Assembly: GCA_000302695.1 (NCBI GenBank)
Contig: AMFN01000014.1
Span: 1 to 64,000 of the forward strand
DNA: 64,000 nt
Reading direction: 5' to 3'
DNA from: Enterobacteriaceae bacterium LSJC7
GTDB lineage: Bacteria; Pseudomonadota; Gammaproteobacteria; Enterobacterales; Enterobacteriaceae
The translations under genes were made by a program, and so were the position numbers. A model generated the notes under the pieces. It made no database searches and had not been told where the DNA came from. It saw only the letters and a program-made list of their open reading frames with translations. Within the stretch, counting starts at the first letter, position 1, and each line of letters starts with the position of its first letter. Below, one piece after another: positions 18,641 to 25,700 of this stretch.

Positions 18641-20218
18641 ATGTTTAAAAAAATGACGGTGATCCGCTGCTTGCTGGCGGCGCTTTTCTTGTTTGGCTTG
18701 TTGCAGGCGATATCCGCAACTTTCTTCTATAAAGCGCTCGACAACGACAGTAAAAGCCTTGCTGAATTACAACTGCTGAACCAACGTCAGGCGCTTATCG
18801 ACGACAGCTGGGCGGCCATGTTGCAAAGCCGTATTACGCTCAGCAGGGCCTCGCTGCGCCTGATGATGCAACAAAACAATATCGCTACCGATACCAGCGT
18901 GACAGAGCTTGTGAACAGCGCTTACTCAACCCTGAAAGTCGCTCAGGACGGTATCGTCAGGTTTAATCAGATGGAGCGTAATCCACGCCTTCACGCCGAA
19001 ATTGTTGAAAAAATGCTCTCTGAATTTCGACACTACGATCTGGTGCTCAAAGAATTTGGTCAGATGCTGGTTGACGGAGATATGGAGGGGGTTATCGCTC
19101 AACCGACTCAGCGCCACCAGAACGCCCTGGAAGAGAGCTATAACGCGTTTCAGGAGGATATCGAGAACGTCTACCAGCTGGCAAAAGAGAACCTCGAATC
19201 ATCGATGCGTTTTGCTATGGGTATGATATTGTTGGTGTTCTGCGTGATAGCTCTCTCCATCTTTGCCGTCTGGTTTGGTTTTCAGAATATCCTGCTCAGG
19301 CCGCTCACACAGCTGATTGATAACATTCGCAGTATTGCCCGTGGCGATCTGGTGAAAAAAATTGAGGTTGAGGGCAGTAACGAAATGGGCCAGCTTGCCG
19401 AGAGTTTGCGTGAGATGCAGGACTCGCTCATCCAGACAGTGTGGGATGTGCGTCTGGGGGCCGATGCGATTTATGCCAAATCCGGTGAAATCTCCGCAGG
19501 CAACAGCGACTTGTCTGCGCGAACCGAACAGCAGGCAGCAGCGCTGGAGCAAACGGCCGCCAGCATGGAAGAACTGACCGCAACGGTTAAGCAGAACGCA
19601 GATAATGCCGACAGCGCCCGGAAAATGGCGCTCACGGCGTCAGGGACCGCACGCCAGGGCGGGCAGGTGGTCGGTGATGTGGTACTGACCATGAACGAGC
19701 TTGCCAGCAGTTCGCAGAAGATTGCCGACATTACTAACCTGATTGACGGCATTGCCTTTCAGACCAATATTCTGGCGCTGAACGCCGCCGTTGAGGCCGC
19801 ACGTGCCGGTGAGCAGGGACGCGGCTTTGCGGTAGTGGCAAGCGAAGTCAGGAACCTTGCACAGCGCAGTGCAGATGCGGCGAAAGAAATCAAAATCCTG
19901 ATTGATGAGTCGGTCAGCAAAGTGTCCACCGGTTCGCAGCAGGCCGAAAACGCCGGTGAAACCATGGGGCACATTGTGCAGGCTATCGACAACGTGAACA
20001 AAATCATGGGCGAAATTGCCTCGGCGTCGGAAGAACAGAGCCGGGGAATCAGCCAGGTCAGCATTGCCGTGTCAGAAATCGACACTGTAACGCAGCAGAA
20101 CTCCTCACTGGTGCAGGAGTCGGCGGTTTCAGCCGTGGCGCTGGAAGAGCAGGCCGAGCGCCTTAAACAGTCGGTTGCGGTATTCCAGATTGACCGCCGC
20201 CGTTTTGAGCGCGACTGA
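18641..20218 (+). CDS. Methyl-accepting chemotaxis protein (Tar/Tsr type, four-helix-bundle sensor)
   Basis: Inner-membrane chemoreceptor, 525 residues. An N-terminal membrane helix (about 8-30), a periplasmic four-helix-bundle-like sensor domain (about 31-188) and a second membrane helix (about 190-215) precede a HAMP domain (about 216-268). The cytoplasmic signalling coiled coil carries the highly conserved hairpin tip (DGIAFQTNILALNAAVEAAR). Methylation-type helices with paired Glu/Gln flank the tip. The C-terminus lacks the NWETF-type pentapeptide that tethers CheR/CheB in Tar and Tsr. The ligand is unknown. A sigma-28 promoter and strong ribosome site (AGGGGGAGAA) precede it. Its place beside a catabolic cluster suggests, but does not prove, sensing of that substrate. 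Confidence 0.95.
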   Translation: MFKKMTVIRCLLAALFLFGLLQAISATFFYKALDNDSKSLAELQLLNQRQALIDDSWAAMLQSRITLSRASLRLMMQQNNIATDTSVTELVNSAYSTLKVAQDGIVRFNQMERNPRLHAEIVEKMLSEFRHYDLVLKEFGQMLVDGDMEGVIAQPTQRHQNALEESYNAFQEDIENVYQLAKENLESSMRFAMGMILLVFCVIALSIFAVWFGFQNILLRPLTQLIDNIRSIARGDLVKKIEVEGSNEMGQLAESLREMQDSLIQTVWDVRLGADAIYAKSGEISAGNSDLSARTEQQAAALEQTAASMEELTATVKQNADNADSARKMALTASGTARQGGQVVGDVVLTMNELASSSQKIADITNLIDGIAFQTNILALNAAVEAARAGEQGRGFAVVASEVRNLAQRSADAAKEIKILIDESVSKVSTGSQQAENAGETMGHIVQAIDNVNKIMGEIASASEEQSRGISQVSIAVSEIDTVTQQNSSLVQESAVSAVALEEQAERLKQSVAVFQIDRRRFERD

Positions 20219-20343
20219 CATTGGGCAGAACACAGGCTGTGTCTTAACGCGGGGCGCTCAGGCATGTTTATGAACAGCGACTGAGGATTATGCTTAAAAA
20301 AGAGGCGAAGATATCCGGTTTGTCGTCTCATACTCATCCGCCT

Positions 20344-20372
20344 GAGGCCCGATTTATCGGGCCTCTTTTTTT
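20344..20372 (+). terminator. Intrinsic terminator after the chemoreceptor gene
   Basis: A perfect 9-bp stem (GAGGCCCGA / TCGGGCCTC, loop TTTA) is followed by seven T residues, 126 bp after the stop codon. Confidence 0.88.
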
Positions 20373-20614
20373 CTGGCTTTACCCGGCAACGCCTTCTGGT
20401 CTGCGGTGAACGTCCCGGCGAGGTTCAGCCGGACTTATGCTTGCTGCCAGCCCGCCACTTTTTGCATGCCGATTTGCTGCGGCTCACCCTTTTTTTCTCC
20501 TACTTGTAACGTATTGATCTTTAATGGTGTAAAAAGCCAGGCTAAAAAAGGGTTCTGAGGATGGAAATGATTATTTTTATAGTATAATCAATAAGATAAT
20601 ATAATTTTGTTCCT
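20373..20614 (+). other. Possible leader region of the orphan CRISPR array
   Basis: No gene is visible here. The last ~100 bp before the first repeat become strongly AT-rich (including TATAGTATAATCAATAAGAT), as expected of a CRISPR leader that holds a promoter. The sequence TATAGTATAAT could serve as a -10 element. I cannot show leader homology from the sequence alone. Confidence 0.4.
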
Positions 20615-20762
20615 GTTCACTGCCGTACTGGCAGTTAAGAAGACACCGCATATGCTGGTGATTGATGATTCAGAGTTCACTGCCGTACAGGCAGTTAAGA
20701 AGTGCCCAGTATTTTTAATGGCTGCCGTTCCCTGGTTCATGGCCGTACCGCCAGCGCCTGCA
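20615..20762 (+). CRISPR. Orphan type I-F CRISPR mini-array (2 clear repeats plus 1 degenerate, 2 spacers)
   Basis: Repeat 1 is 20615-20642 and repeat 2 is 20675-20702. Both are 28 bp with GTTCA ahead of the type I-F palindrome CTGCCGTACAGGCAG (repeat 1 has T for A in the loop) and the 3' handle TTAAGAAG. Spacer 1 is 20643-20674, exactly 32 bp, the type I-F size. Exactly 32 bp further on, 20735-20762, a degenerate repeat matches 16 of the first 20 bases and none of the last 8, like a trailer-end repeat; spacer 2 would be 20703-20734. Repeat orientation puts the crRNA on the plus strand with the AT-rich leader on the left. No cas genes are in the window. Spacer targets cannot be identified by eye. 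Confidence 0.85.
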
Positions 20763-21987
20763 CCCGCCGCATCTTCATCAGCAGCACGCTGCCCACAAAG
20801 AACGTCACCAGCTGCGACGCGGCCAGCACCGTAAACCCCGAACTGACCGAGCCTGCCCAGCCCATCACCGCCCCCATCAGCAGCGGAATGAACGCCGCGC
20901 ACAGATTACCAATACCATTAATGATGCCGTAGGCGCTGCCTACCGCCTCGCGGCGTGCGTGATGCTGGACGATGACCGGGATAGCCGCACCCTGCAACCC
21001 CCAGCAGGCGTTCGCCGTCAGCAACCAGAAGGTGAGCCAGCCGACTTGCTGACTGAGCATCAGCCCGATCACAGCGCAGGCCGTGGCGGCACCTCCCACC
21101 ACAAACAGCAGCGGCGCCTGTGCAGGGCGCAGCCGGTCAAGCAATACGCCGCCGAGGTATTTCGCACCGAGGCTTATCAAAAACGGTACCGCCGCCAGCC
21201 AGCCGGTGGCATGCAGGGAAAATCCGTGTTCGTCACGCAGCCATGCCGGTAACCAGGCGCTGTTGCCCCACAGATAACTCAGGGTGGCGATTTCTATCAG
21301 CAGCATCCAGCCCAGCAGCGGCGTGCGCCAGGCGCAGACCAGCGTGGTACGCAATCGCAATCTGCTCAGGGGACGCGGGTTCGGACTGCGCGGAATAAAC
21401 CCCAACACCAGGCCGCCGCCGAGTAGCACATTCATCAGCGCCAGTGCCAGGAAAGATCCGCTCCAGCCAAAGGTACTGACAAGCCAGGTGACCAGGGGAA
21501 AGCCCACCGCCAGCCCCAGCGACACACCCAATGCGCTCACCGCATTCGGTTTTCCTGATTCATGTGGTGTGAAATGGTCATTGATATAGCGGGTCTTCAG
21601 TGAAAACAACGGTCCTTCAGCCACACCGAGCACCAGGCGCGCCAGCAGCAGGCCAAACAGTGAGCCGAGAAACGGCGATAGTGCGCAGATAAGCGCCCAT
21701 GAAATAACACTGATCAGTAAGGCCTGGCGGCAGTGAAGTTTACTTTCTAAAACAGGTGTTAATAAAAGTGCTGAAAATCCGTAGCCGACAAGAAACAGCG
21801 TCATTAACGTTCCTTGTAACAATCTGTTATCATTTAACTGAAAGTGTGAAGCAAAATCGGGATTGAGAATCATTACTGAAATATTGACCCGATCCACATA
21901 TGAGATAACAATTAATAAAAGTAACGCGATAACCCCTTGCCACCTTGTGGAAACCATTCGTTTTATCCCCTGCCTTTTATGTGACAT
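20737..21987 (-). CDS. MFS transporter, anion:cation symporter-like, of the catabolic cluster
   Basis: Inner-membrane major facilitator of 416 residues with about 12 predicted helices. It has the motif region after TM2 (LESKLHCRQALL), RLVLGVAEGPLF in TM4 and a C-terminal half related to the second MFS at 27849. It is transcribed away from the catabolic operon across a shared promoter region with matching palindromes, so uptake of the same class of substrate is likely. A second start at 21957 (MVSTRWQG), with AGGGG nine bases upstream, may be the true one. Its stop codon (20737-20739 on the plus strand) lies inside the degenerate third CRISPR repeat. Confidence 0.88.
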   Translation of the reverse strand: MSHKRQGIKRMVSTRWQGVIALLLLIVISYVDRVNISVMILNPDFASHFQLNDNRLLQGTLMTLFLVGYGFSALLLTPVLESKLHCRQALLISVISWALICALSPFLGSLFGLLLARLVLGVAEGPLFSLKTRYINDHFTPHESGKPNAVSALGVSLGLAVGFPLVTWLVSTFGWSGSFLALALMNVLLGGGLVLGFIPRSPNPRPLSRLRLRTTLVCAWRTPLLGWMLLIEIATLSYLWGNSAWLPAWLRDEHGFSLHATGWLAAVPFLISLGAKYLGGVLLDRLRPAQAPLLFVVGGAATACAVIGLMLSQQVGWLTFWLLTANACWGLQGAAIPVIVQHHARREAVGSAYGIINGIGNLCAAFIPLLMGAVMGWAGSVSSGFTVLAASQLVTFFVGSVLLMKMRRVQALAVRP

Positions 21988-22076
21988 TGCTCAATCGGTA
22001 AAATCAAAAAAAAGTTTCTGTGTGTAATTGGTTTATATTTGAAACACGTTGATAATTAATGAATTATTTTAAATTT

Positions 22077-22092
22077 GTTTCACCTGTGAAAC
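22077..22092. promoter_or_regulatory. Palindromic operator candidate near the MFS promoter
   Basis: GTTTCACCTGTGAAAC has 7-bp arms around CT. It shares the GTTTCA-N4-TGAAAC form with the site at 22357-22372. It lies 90-105 bp upstream of the MFS start and is a plausible binding site for the IclR-family regulator of this cluster. Confidence 0.6.
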
Positions 22093-22305
22093 TGTCTGCA
22101 TTTTTTATGTTATTTTTTGATTTAGCGGGTGAGGCTATTTTCTGTCAATATCCTCCGCGTGGCATAACAAAGAAAATAAGCGATAACTAACCGACATCAC
22201 AAAAAAAGAAATAATCATAATTTCCTATATGTGCATTTTTTCGTGATCGTTTGCACACTTACGTCATTAACCTCATTTTCATTAACAAATACATCACATT
22301 TCCGC

Positions 22306-22333
22306 TTGATCTTCATCTCACTGCTTTTATATT
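22306..22333 (+). promoter_or_regulatory. Candidate sigma-70 promoter of the catabolic operon
   Basis: TTGATC and TATATT are separated by 16 bp, four and five of six bases matching the consensus boxes. The predicted transcript start near 22340 would lie just ahead of the perfect palindrome at 22357-22372, which could then act as a repressor block. Confidence 0.45.
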
Positions 22334-22356
22334 GACCGTATTAAATAAGAAACATA

Positions 22357-22372
22357 GTTTCATATATGAAAC
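22357..22372. promoter_or_regulatory. Perfect 16-bp palindrome before the Rieske ferredoxin gene, likely operator
   Basis: GTTTCATATATGAAAC is a perfect palindrome just downstream of the candidate promoter and 20 bp before the first gene's start codon. A related palindrome lies at 22077-22092. IclR-family regulators bind palindromes of this size, and the only regulator in the cluster is of that family. Confidence 0.65.
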
Positions 22373-22392
22373 AAATAAGCCTGGAGGATCGT

Positions 22393-22716
22393 ATGAGCTG
22401 GATAGGCGTATGTGATGTAGAGCAAGTACAGGAAGATTTCCCTTTTAGCAGCAATGTAGAGGGCAAGGAGATAGGCGTTTATCTGGTTGACGGTGAATAT
22501 TACGCGCTGGAAGACGTTTGCCCTCACGCCTATGCCCTGCTCAGCCAGGGGTTCGTTGAAGATGGCAAAGTGGAATGCCCGCTGCATGAAGCGGTATTTG
22601 ACGTACGCACCGGCACCTGTTTGCACGGCCCTGGCGGGCGCAACCTCAATCGTTACCCGGTGCGCGTTTTTGAAAACCAGATACAAATCACCTTCATCCC
22701 GGAGACTGTGGAATGA
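22393..22716 (+). CDS. Rieske [2Fe-2S] ferredoxin of an oxygenase system
   Basis: A 107-residue soluble electron carrier, probably passing electrons from the FAD reductase at 26624 to the oxygenase at 23038. Cluster ligands are in CPHAYALL and CPLHEAVFD, the Rieske Cys-X-His and Cys-X2-His pairs. The start at 22393 has an excellent ribosome site (GGAGGATCGT); an in-frame ATG at 22366 overlaps the operator palindrome and would add nine residues. It is the first gene of the plus-strand operon and overlaps the next gene by four bases. Confidence 0.93.
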   Translation: MSWIGVCDVEQVQEDFPFSSNVEGKEIGVYLVDGEYYALEDVCPHAYALLSQGFVEDGKVECPLHEAVFDVRTGTCLHGPGGRNLNRYPVRVFENQIQITFIPETVE

Positions 22717-23027
22717 GCATCAATATTATTCAGGATCTCAACCCTAATTTGCCGGAAAACCGGCAGTTCACGCCCCCTAAAGAGGGCGGCAATGGCAACA
22801 TCCATAAGCCTGGCACCTGGCAGAACATTGTCTGGCAAACCCGCAGCCGTGTACCGGAAAGTTACGAAATCAATCTCATCGCGGCACTGGAGCAGCTTTT
22901 TGAAGACGGTGCAGAAACGCTGGCAGAACTGGTGAGCGGGCTCAACCAACAGAAAAACTACGACCAACAGGGCGAGCCGTGGAATGAGGCAAGCTTCCGC
23001 GCGTTTTTACAGGTTAACGGTTACTGA
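22713..23027 (+). CDS. Small protein of unknown function between ferredoxin and oxygenase genes
   Basis: A 104-residue protein with no signal peptide, membrane segment or metal motif. The N-terminal ~40 residues are Pro/Asn/Gly-rich (PNLPENRQFTPPKEGGNGNI). The rest looks helical, with Glu/Leu-rich segments (NLIAALEQLFEDGAETLAELVSGL) that could form a small helix-turn-helix fold; similar proteins have been called recombinase-like HTH proteins. It is translationally coupled to the ferredoxin gene (ATGA overlap) and ends 10 bp before the oxygenase gene. A role as an accessory or assembly subunit is more plausible from context than DNA binding, but this is inference. Confidence 0.82.
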   Translation: MSINIIQDLNPNLPENRQFTPPKEGGNGNIHKPGTWQNIVWQTRSRVPESYEINLIAALEQLFEDGAETLAELVSGLNQQKNYDQQGEPWNEASFRAFLQVNGY

Positions 23028-23037
23028 GGACAGAACA

Positions 23038-24060
23038 ATGACAACGACAGTACAGGAGTATCTCGACCAGGGGCTGCGTGGATTATGGTATCCGGTGTTG
23101 GCAAGCTGGGAAGTGCAGTCAGCCCCCGTAGGCATCACGCGCCTGGGAGAGCAAATTGTGGTCTGGCGTAACCAGGACGGCCAGGTACAGGCACTGGAAG
23201 ACCGTTGCCCGCACCGTGGCGCACGCTTGTCGATGGGCTGGAATCTGGGCGACCGTATCGCCTGCTGGTATCACGGCGTGGAAGTGGCTGGCAATGGTGA
23301 AGTGAAGGACGTGCCGGCGGTTGACCGCTGTCCGCTGGTGGGTCAGCAGTGCGTGCGCAGCTACGCAGTGACCGAAATTCACGGCGCTATCTTCCTGTGG
23401 TTTGGCGTCACCGAAGATGAAGCCCCGGCTGAGCTGACTTTCCCGCAGGAGCTGGCCGACGGCGAAGCCTACAGCAATTTCCTGTGTACCGCCGCGTGGC
23501 AGTGCAACTACCAGTATGCGCTGGAAAACGTGATGGACCCGATGCATGGCACCTACCTGCACTCGTCGTCGCACTCCATGGCCGAAGGGGACCGCAAAGC
23601 CGACATGGTGCTGCAACCGACCAAAGACGGCTACATCTTCGAGAAAAAGGGCCAGAGCGGCGTCAACTTCGACTGGGTGGAGTTCGGTGCCAGCGGCGCG
23701 TACTGGATGCGTCTGTCTATTCCGTACAAAAAGCGTTTTGGACCAGGTGGTCACTTCTGGATTGTCGGCATGGTGGTGCCAGAAGACAACGACAACTGCC
23801 GCGTCTTCTTCTGGCGTATCCGCCGGGTTGAAGGCTGGCAGCGCGACATGTGGCGCTTTATGTACCGCAACCGCCTGGAGCAGCTGCACTGGGACGTGCT
23901 GGAGCAGGACCGTGTGGTGCTGGAGAGCCTGGCGCCTAACGCCCGCGATCACGAATACCTGTATCAGCACGACGTGGGGCTATCGCGCCTGCGCCGCATG
24001 ATGCAAAAAGCGGCTGCACAACAGTTGGCTACACGTGAAGCGCATAAAGGGGCAGCCTGA
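23038..24060 (+). CDS. Rieske non-heme iron oxygenase, alpha subunit (phthalate/vanillate-like)
   Basis: Predicted terminal oxygenase of 340 residues that hydroxylates an aromatic or related substrate with O2 and electrons from the ferredoxin. Rieske ligands are C57, H59, C76 and H79 (CPHRGARLSMGW and CWYHG). The catalytic iron site is visible as the DPMHGTYLH motif (H170, H175) with D291 in EQDRVVLESL as the likely third ligand. No beta subunit gene is present, as in single-subunit families. The start at 23038 with TGAGGA upstream is preferred over an in-frame ATG at 22984 inside the previous gene. The stop and the next start share one base (TGATG). Confidence 0.95.
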   Translation: MTTTVQEYLDQGLRGLWYPVLASWEVQSAPVGITRLGEQIVVWRNQDGQVQALEDRCPHRGARLSMGWNLGDRIACWYHGVEVAGNGEVKDVPAVDRCPLVGQQCVRSYAVTEIHGAIFLWFGVTEDEAPAELTFPQELADGEAYSNFLCTAAWQCNYQYALENVMDPMHGTYLHSSSHSMAEGDRKADMVLQPTKDGYIFEKKGQSGVNFDWVEFGASGAYWMRLSIPYKKRFGPGGHFWIVGMVVPEDNDNCRVFFWRIRRVEGWQRDMWRFMYRNRLEQLHWDVLEQDRVVLESLAPNARDHEYLYQHDVGLSRLRRMMQKAAAQQLATREAHKGAA

Positions 24061-24806
24061 TGGGGCTGCTTGACGGCAAACGCATTGTAGTGACCGGTGC
24101 CGCACGCGGGCTGGGGCTACAGTTTGCGCAGGATCTCGCCGCCCAGGGCGCGCGCGTGGTGATGTGCGACATCCTTGCCCAGGCGCTGGCGCACAGCGCC
24201 GAGCATCTGGCGGCAGAAGGTTACGCGGTAGAGCCGCAGTGCATCGATCTCGCAAGCGAAGCCTCTATCAACACCGCGTTCAGCGCCATTGGCGAGCGCG
24301 GCAAGATTGACGGCCTGGTGAACAATGCGGCGCTGGCAACCGGTGTGGGCGGCAAAGACATGATGGAGTATGACCCGGAACTCTGGGACAAGGTCATGCA
24401 GGTCAACGTCAAAGGCACCTGGCTTGTCACCCGCGCGGCCGTCGGACTGTTGAACGATGGTGGCAGTATCGTCAACGTGGCATCCGACACCGCGCTGTGG
24501 GGCGCGCCGCGCCTGATGGCCTACGTTGCCAGTAAAGGCGCCATTATCGCGATGACGCGCTCAATGGCACGCGAGCTTGGCGCCAGACGTATTCGCGTCA
24601 ATGCCATTGCACCGGGCCTGACCCGCGTGGAGGCCACCGAATATGTACCCGCCGAGCGCCATCAGCTTTATGAAAATGGCCGCGCGCTGGCGGGCGCGCA
24701 ACACCCTGAAGATGTCTCAGGCAGCGTCATCTGGCTGCTGAGTTCCCTCTCAGGTTTTATCACCGGGCAGCTGTTGCCGGTCAACGGCGGGTTTGTCTTC
24801 AACTGA
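24060..24806 (+). CDS. Short-chain dehydrogenase/reductase (SDR), possible cis-diol dehydrogenase
   Basis: Classical SDR of 248 residues. It has the cofactor motif TGAARGLG (about residues 12-19), an Asp after beta-2 (VVMCDIL) favouring NAD, NNAA (about 88), the catalytic Tyr-Lys pair in YVASK (about 157-161) and the C-terminal GQLLPVNGGF. Encoded directly after the oxygenase with one base of overlap, it could rearomatise a cis-dihydrodiol or oxidise an alcohol intermediate; the substrate is unknown. Confidence 0.93.
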   Translation: MGLLDGKRIVVTGAARGLGLQFAQDLAAQGARVVMCDILAQALAHSAEHLAAEGYAVEPQCIDLASEASINTAFSAIGERGKIDGLVNNAALATGVGGKDMMEYDPELWDKVMQVNVKGTWLVTRAAVGLLNDGGSIVNVASDTALWGAPRLMAYVASKGAIIAMTRSMARELGARRIRVNAIAPGLTRVEATEYVPAERHQLYENGRALAGAQHPEDVSGSVIWLLSSLSGFITGQLLPVNGGFVFN

Positions 24807-24822
24807 GTGGTACGGGGGCGAT

Positions 24823-25611
24823 ATGGCAAACGTTCAGGAGAGTAAATATCTGGTGCCGGGTCTGGAGCGTGGGCTTCAGCTACTGCTGGCCTTTGGCGCG
24901 CAGCACCGGGAACTGACATTTGCCGAACTGCACCGGCTGGTGGATATGCCAAAGGCTACCGCCTACCGCGTGGTGCAGACGCTGGAGTACATGGGGTTTC
25001 TGGAGCGCAACGGGCGGACCAACACCTTTTCGCTTGGCATGAACGTGCTGCGCCTGGGCTTTGAATACATCGCCTCGCTGGATGTCGCGCAGGTCGGGCA
25101 GCCGGTGATTGAGCAGTTGCGTGACGCCAGCCAGTGCAGCAGTCACCTGGCCATTCGCGACGGGCACGATCTTATCTACATTGCTCGCGTCAGTGCGGCA
25201 GGCTCCAGGGTAAACCAGGTCAGCATTGGCACACGCTTGCCAGTGCACTGTACCTCGCTTGGGCGCATGTTGCTGACCGATGTCTCCCGCGTGGAGTTCG
25301 AACAACTGTTCCCGCAGGAGCGTCTGCCGGGCAACACGCCAGGCCAGGTTCAGGAGCGTGAGGCGCTGTGGCAGATGGTGCAGCAGGACCGGGCGCGTGG
25401 CTACGTGATTGGCGAGTCGTTTTACCGGCCGGGTATTTCGTCGATTGTGTATCCGGTGTTTGACCGCAGCGGCCGCGTACCGGCCGTGGTCAGTATCCTG
25501 GTGCCGTTTGAAGAGGTGCCAGAGTCCGATCGCGAGCGTCTGCGTAATGAGGTCCGACTGGCGGCAGATAAAATCTCAGGTTTTTTAGGTCACCTGTCAA
25601 AAGCAGGTTAA
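24823..25611 (+). CDS. IclR-family transcriptional regulator of the catabolic cluster
   Basis: A 262-residue regulator with an N-terminal winged helix (about residues 22-75; TFAELHRLVDMPKATAYRVVQTLEYMGFLE) and a C-terminal IclR effector domain (about 85-255). The start at 24823 has GGGGGCGAT upstream and fits the family better than the in-frame ATG at 24793, which would overlap the SDR gene. It sits inside the operon and is probably autoregulated. The palindromes at 22077 and 22357 are its likely sites. The inducer is presumably a pathway substrate or intermediate. Confidence 0.93.
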   Translation: MANVQESKYLVPGLERGLQLLLAFGAQHRELTFAELHRLVDMPKATAYRVVQTLEYMGFLERNGRTNTFSLGMNVLRLGFEYIASLDVAQVGQPVIEQLRDASQCSSHLAIRDGHDLIYIARVSAAGSRVNQVSIGTRLPVHCTSLGRMLLTDVSRVEFEQLFPQERLPGNTPGQVQEREALWQMVQQDRARGYVIGESFYRPGISSIVYPVFDRSGRVPAVVSILVPFEEVPESDRERLRNEVRLAADKISGFLGHLSKAG

Positions 25612-25700
25612 ATCAACGGGTTATAAATAAGGCGCAACCGGCGTCGGGCCATTCCTGCGCCTAAATCCGGGGCGGCTGACAACTTAAGAGGTGCATCACC

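Larger units (their letters stand above)
21988..22392. other. Divergent control region of the catabolic cluster
   Basis: About 400 bp of AT-rich DNA between the minus-strand MFS gene and the plus-strand operon. It contains two related palindromes (22077-22092 and 22357-22372), a sigma-70-like promoter (22306-22333) and a CRP-like site, CGTGATCGTTTGCACA at 22242-22257, with 8 of 10 consensus bases. No gene is seen. Confidence 0.65.

Noticed and set aside
22984-23037. A longer start for the Rieske oxygenase at 22984
   Set aside because: It lies inside the upstream gene without a ribosome site, whereas 23038 has TGAGGA at proper distance.
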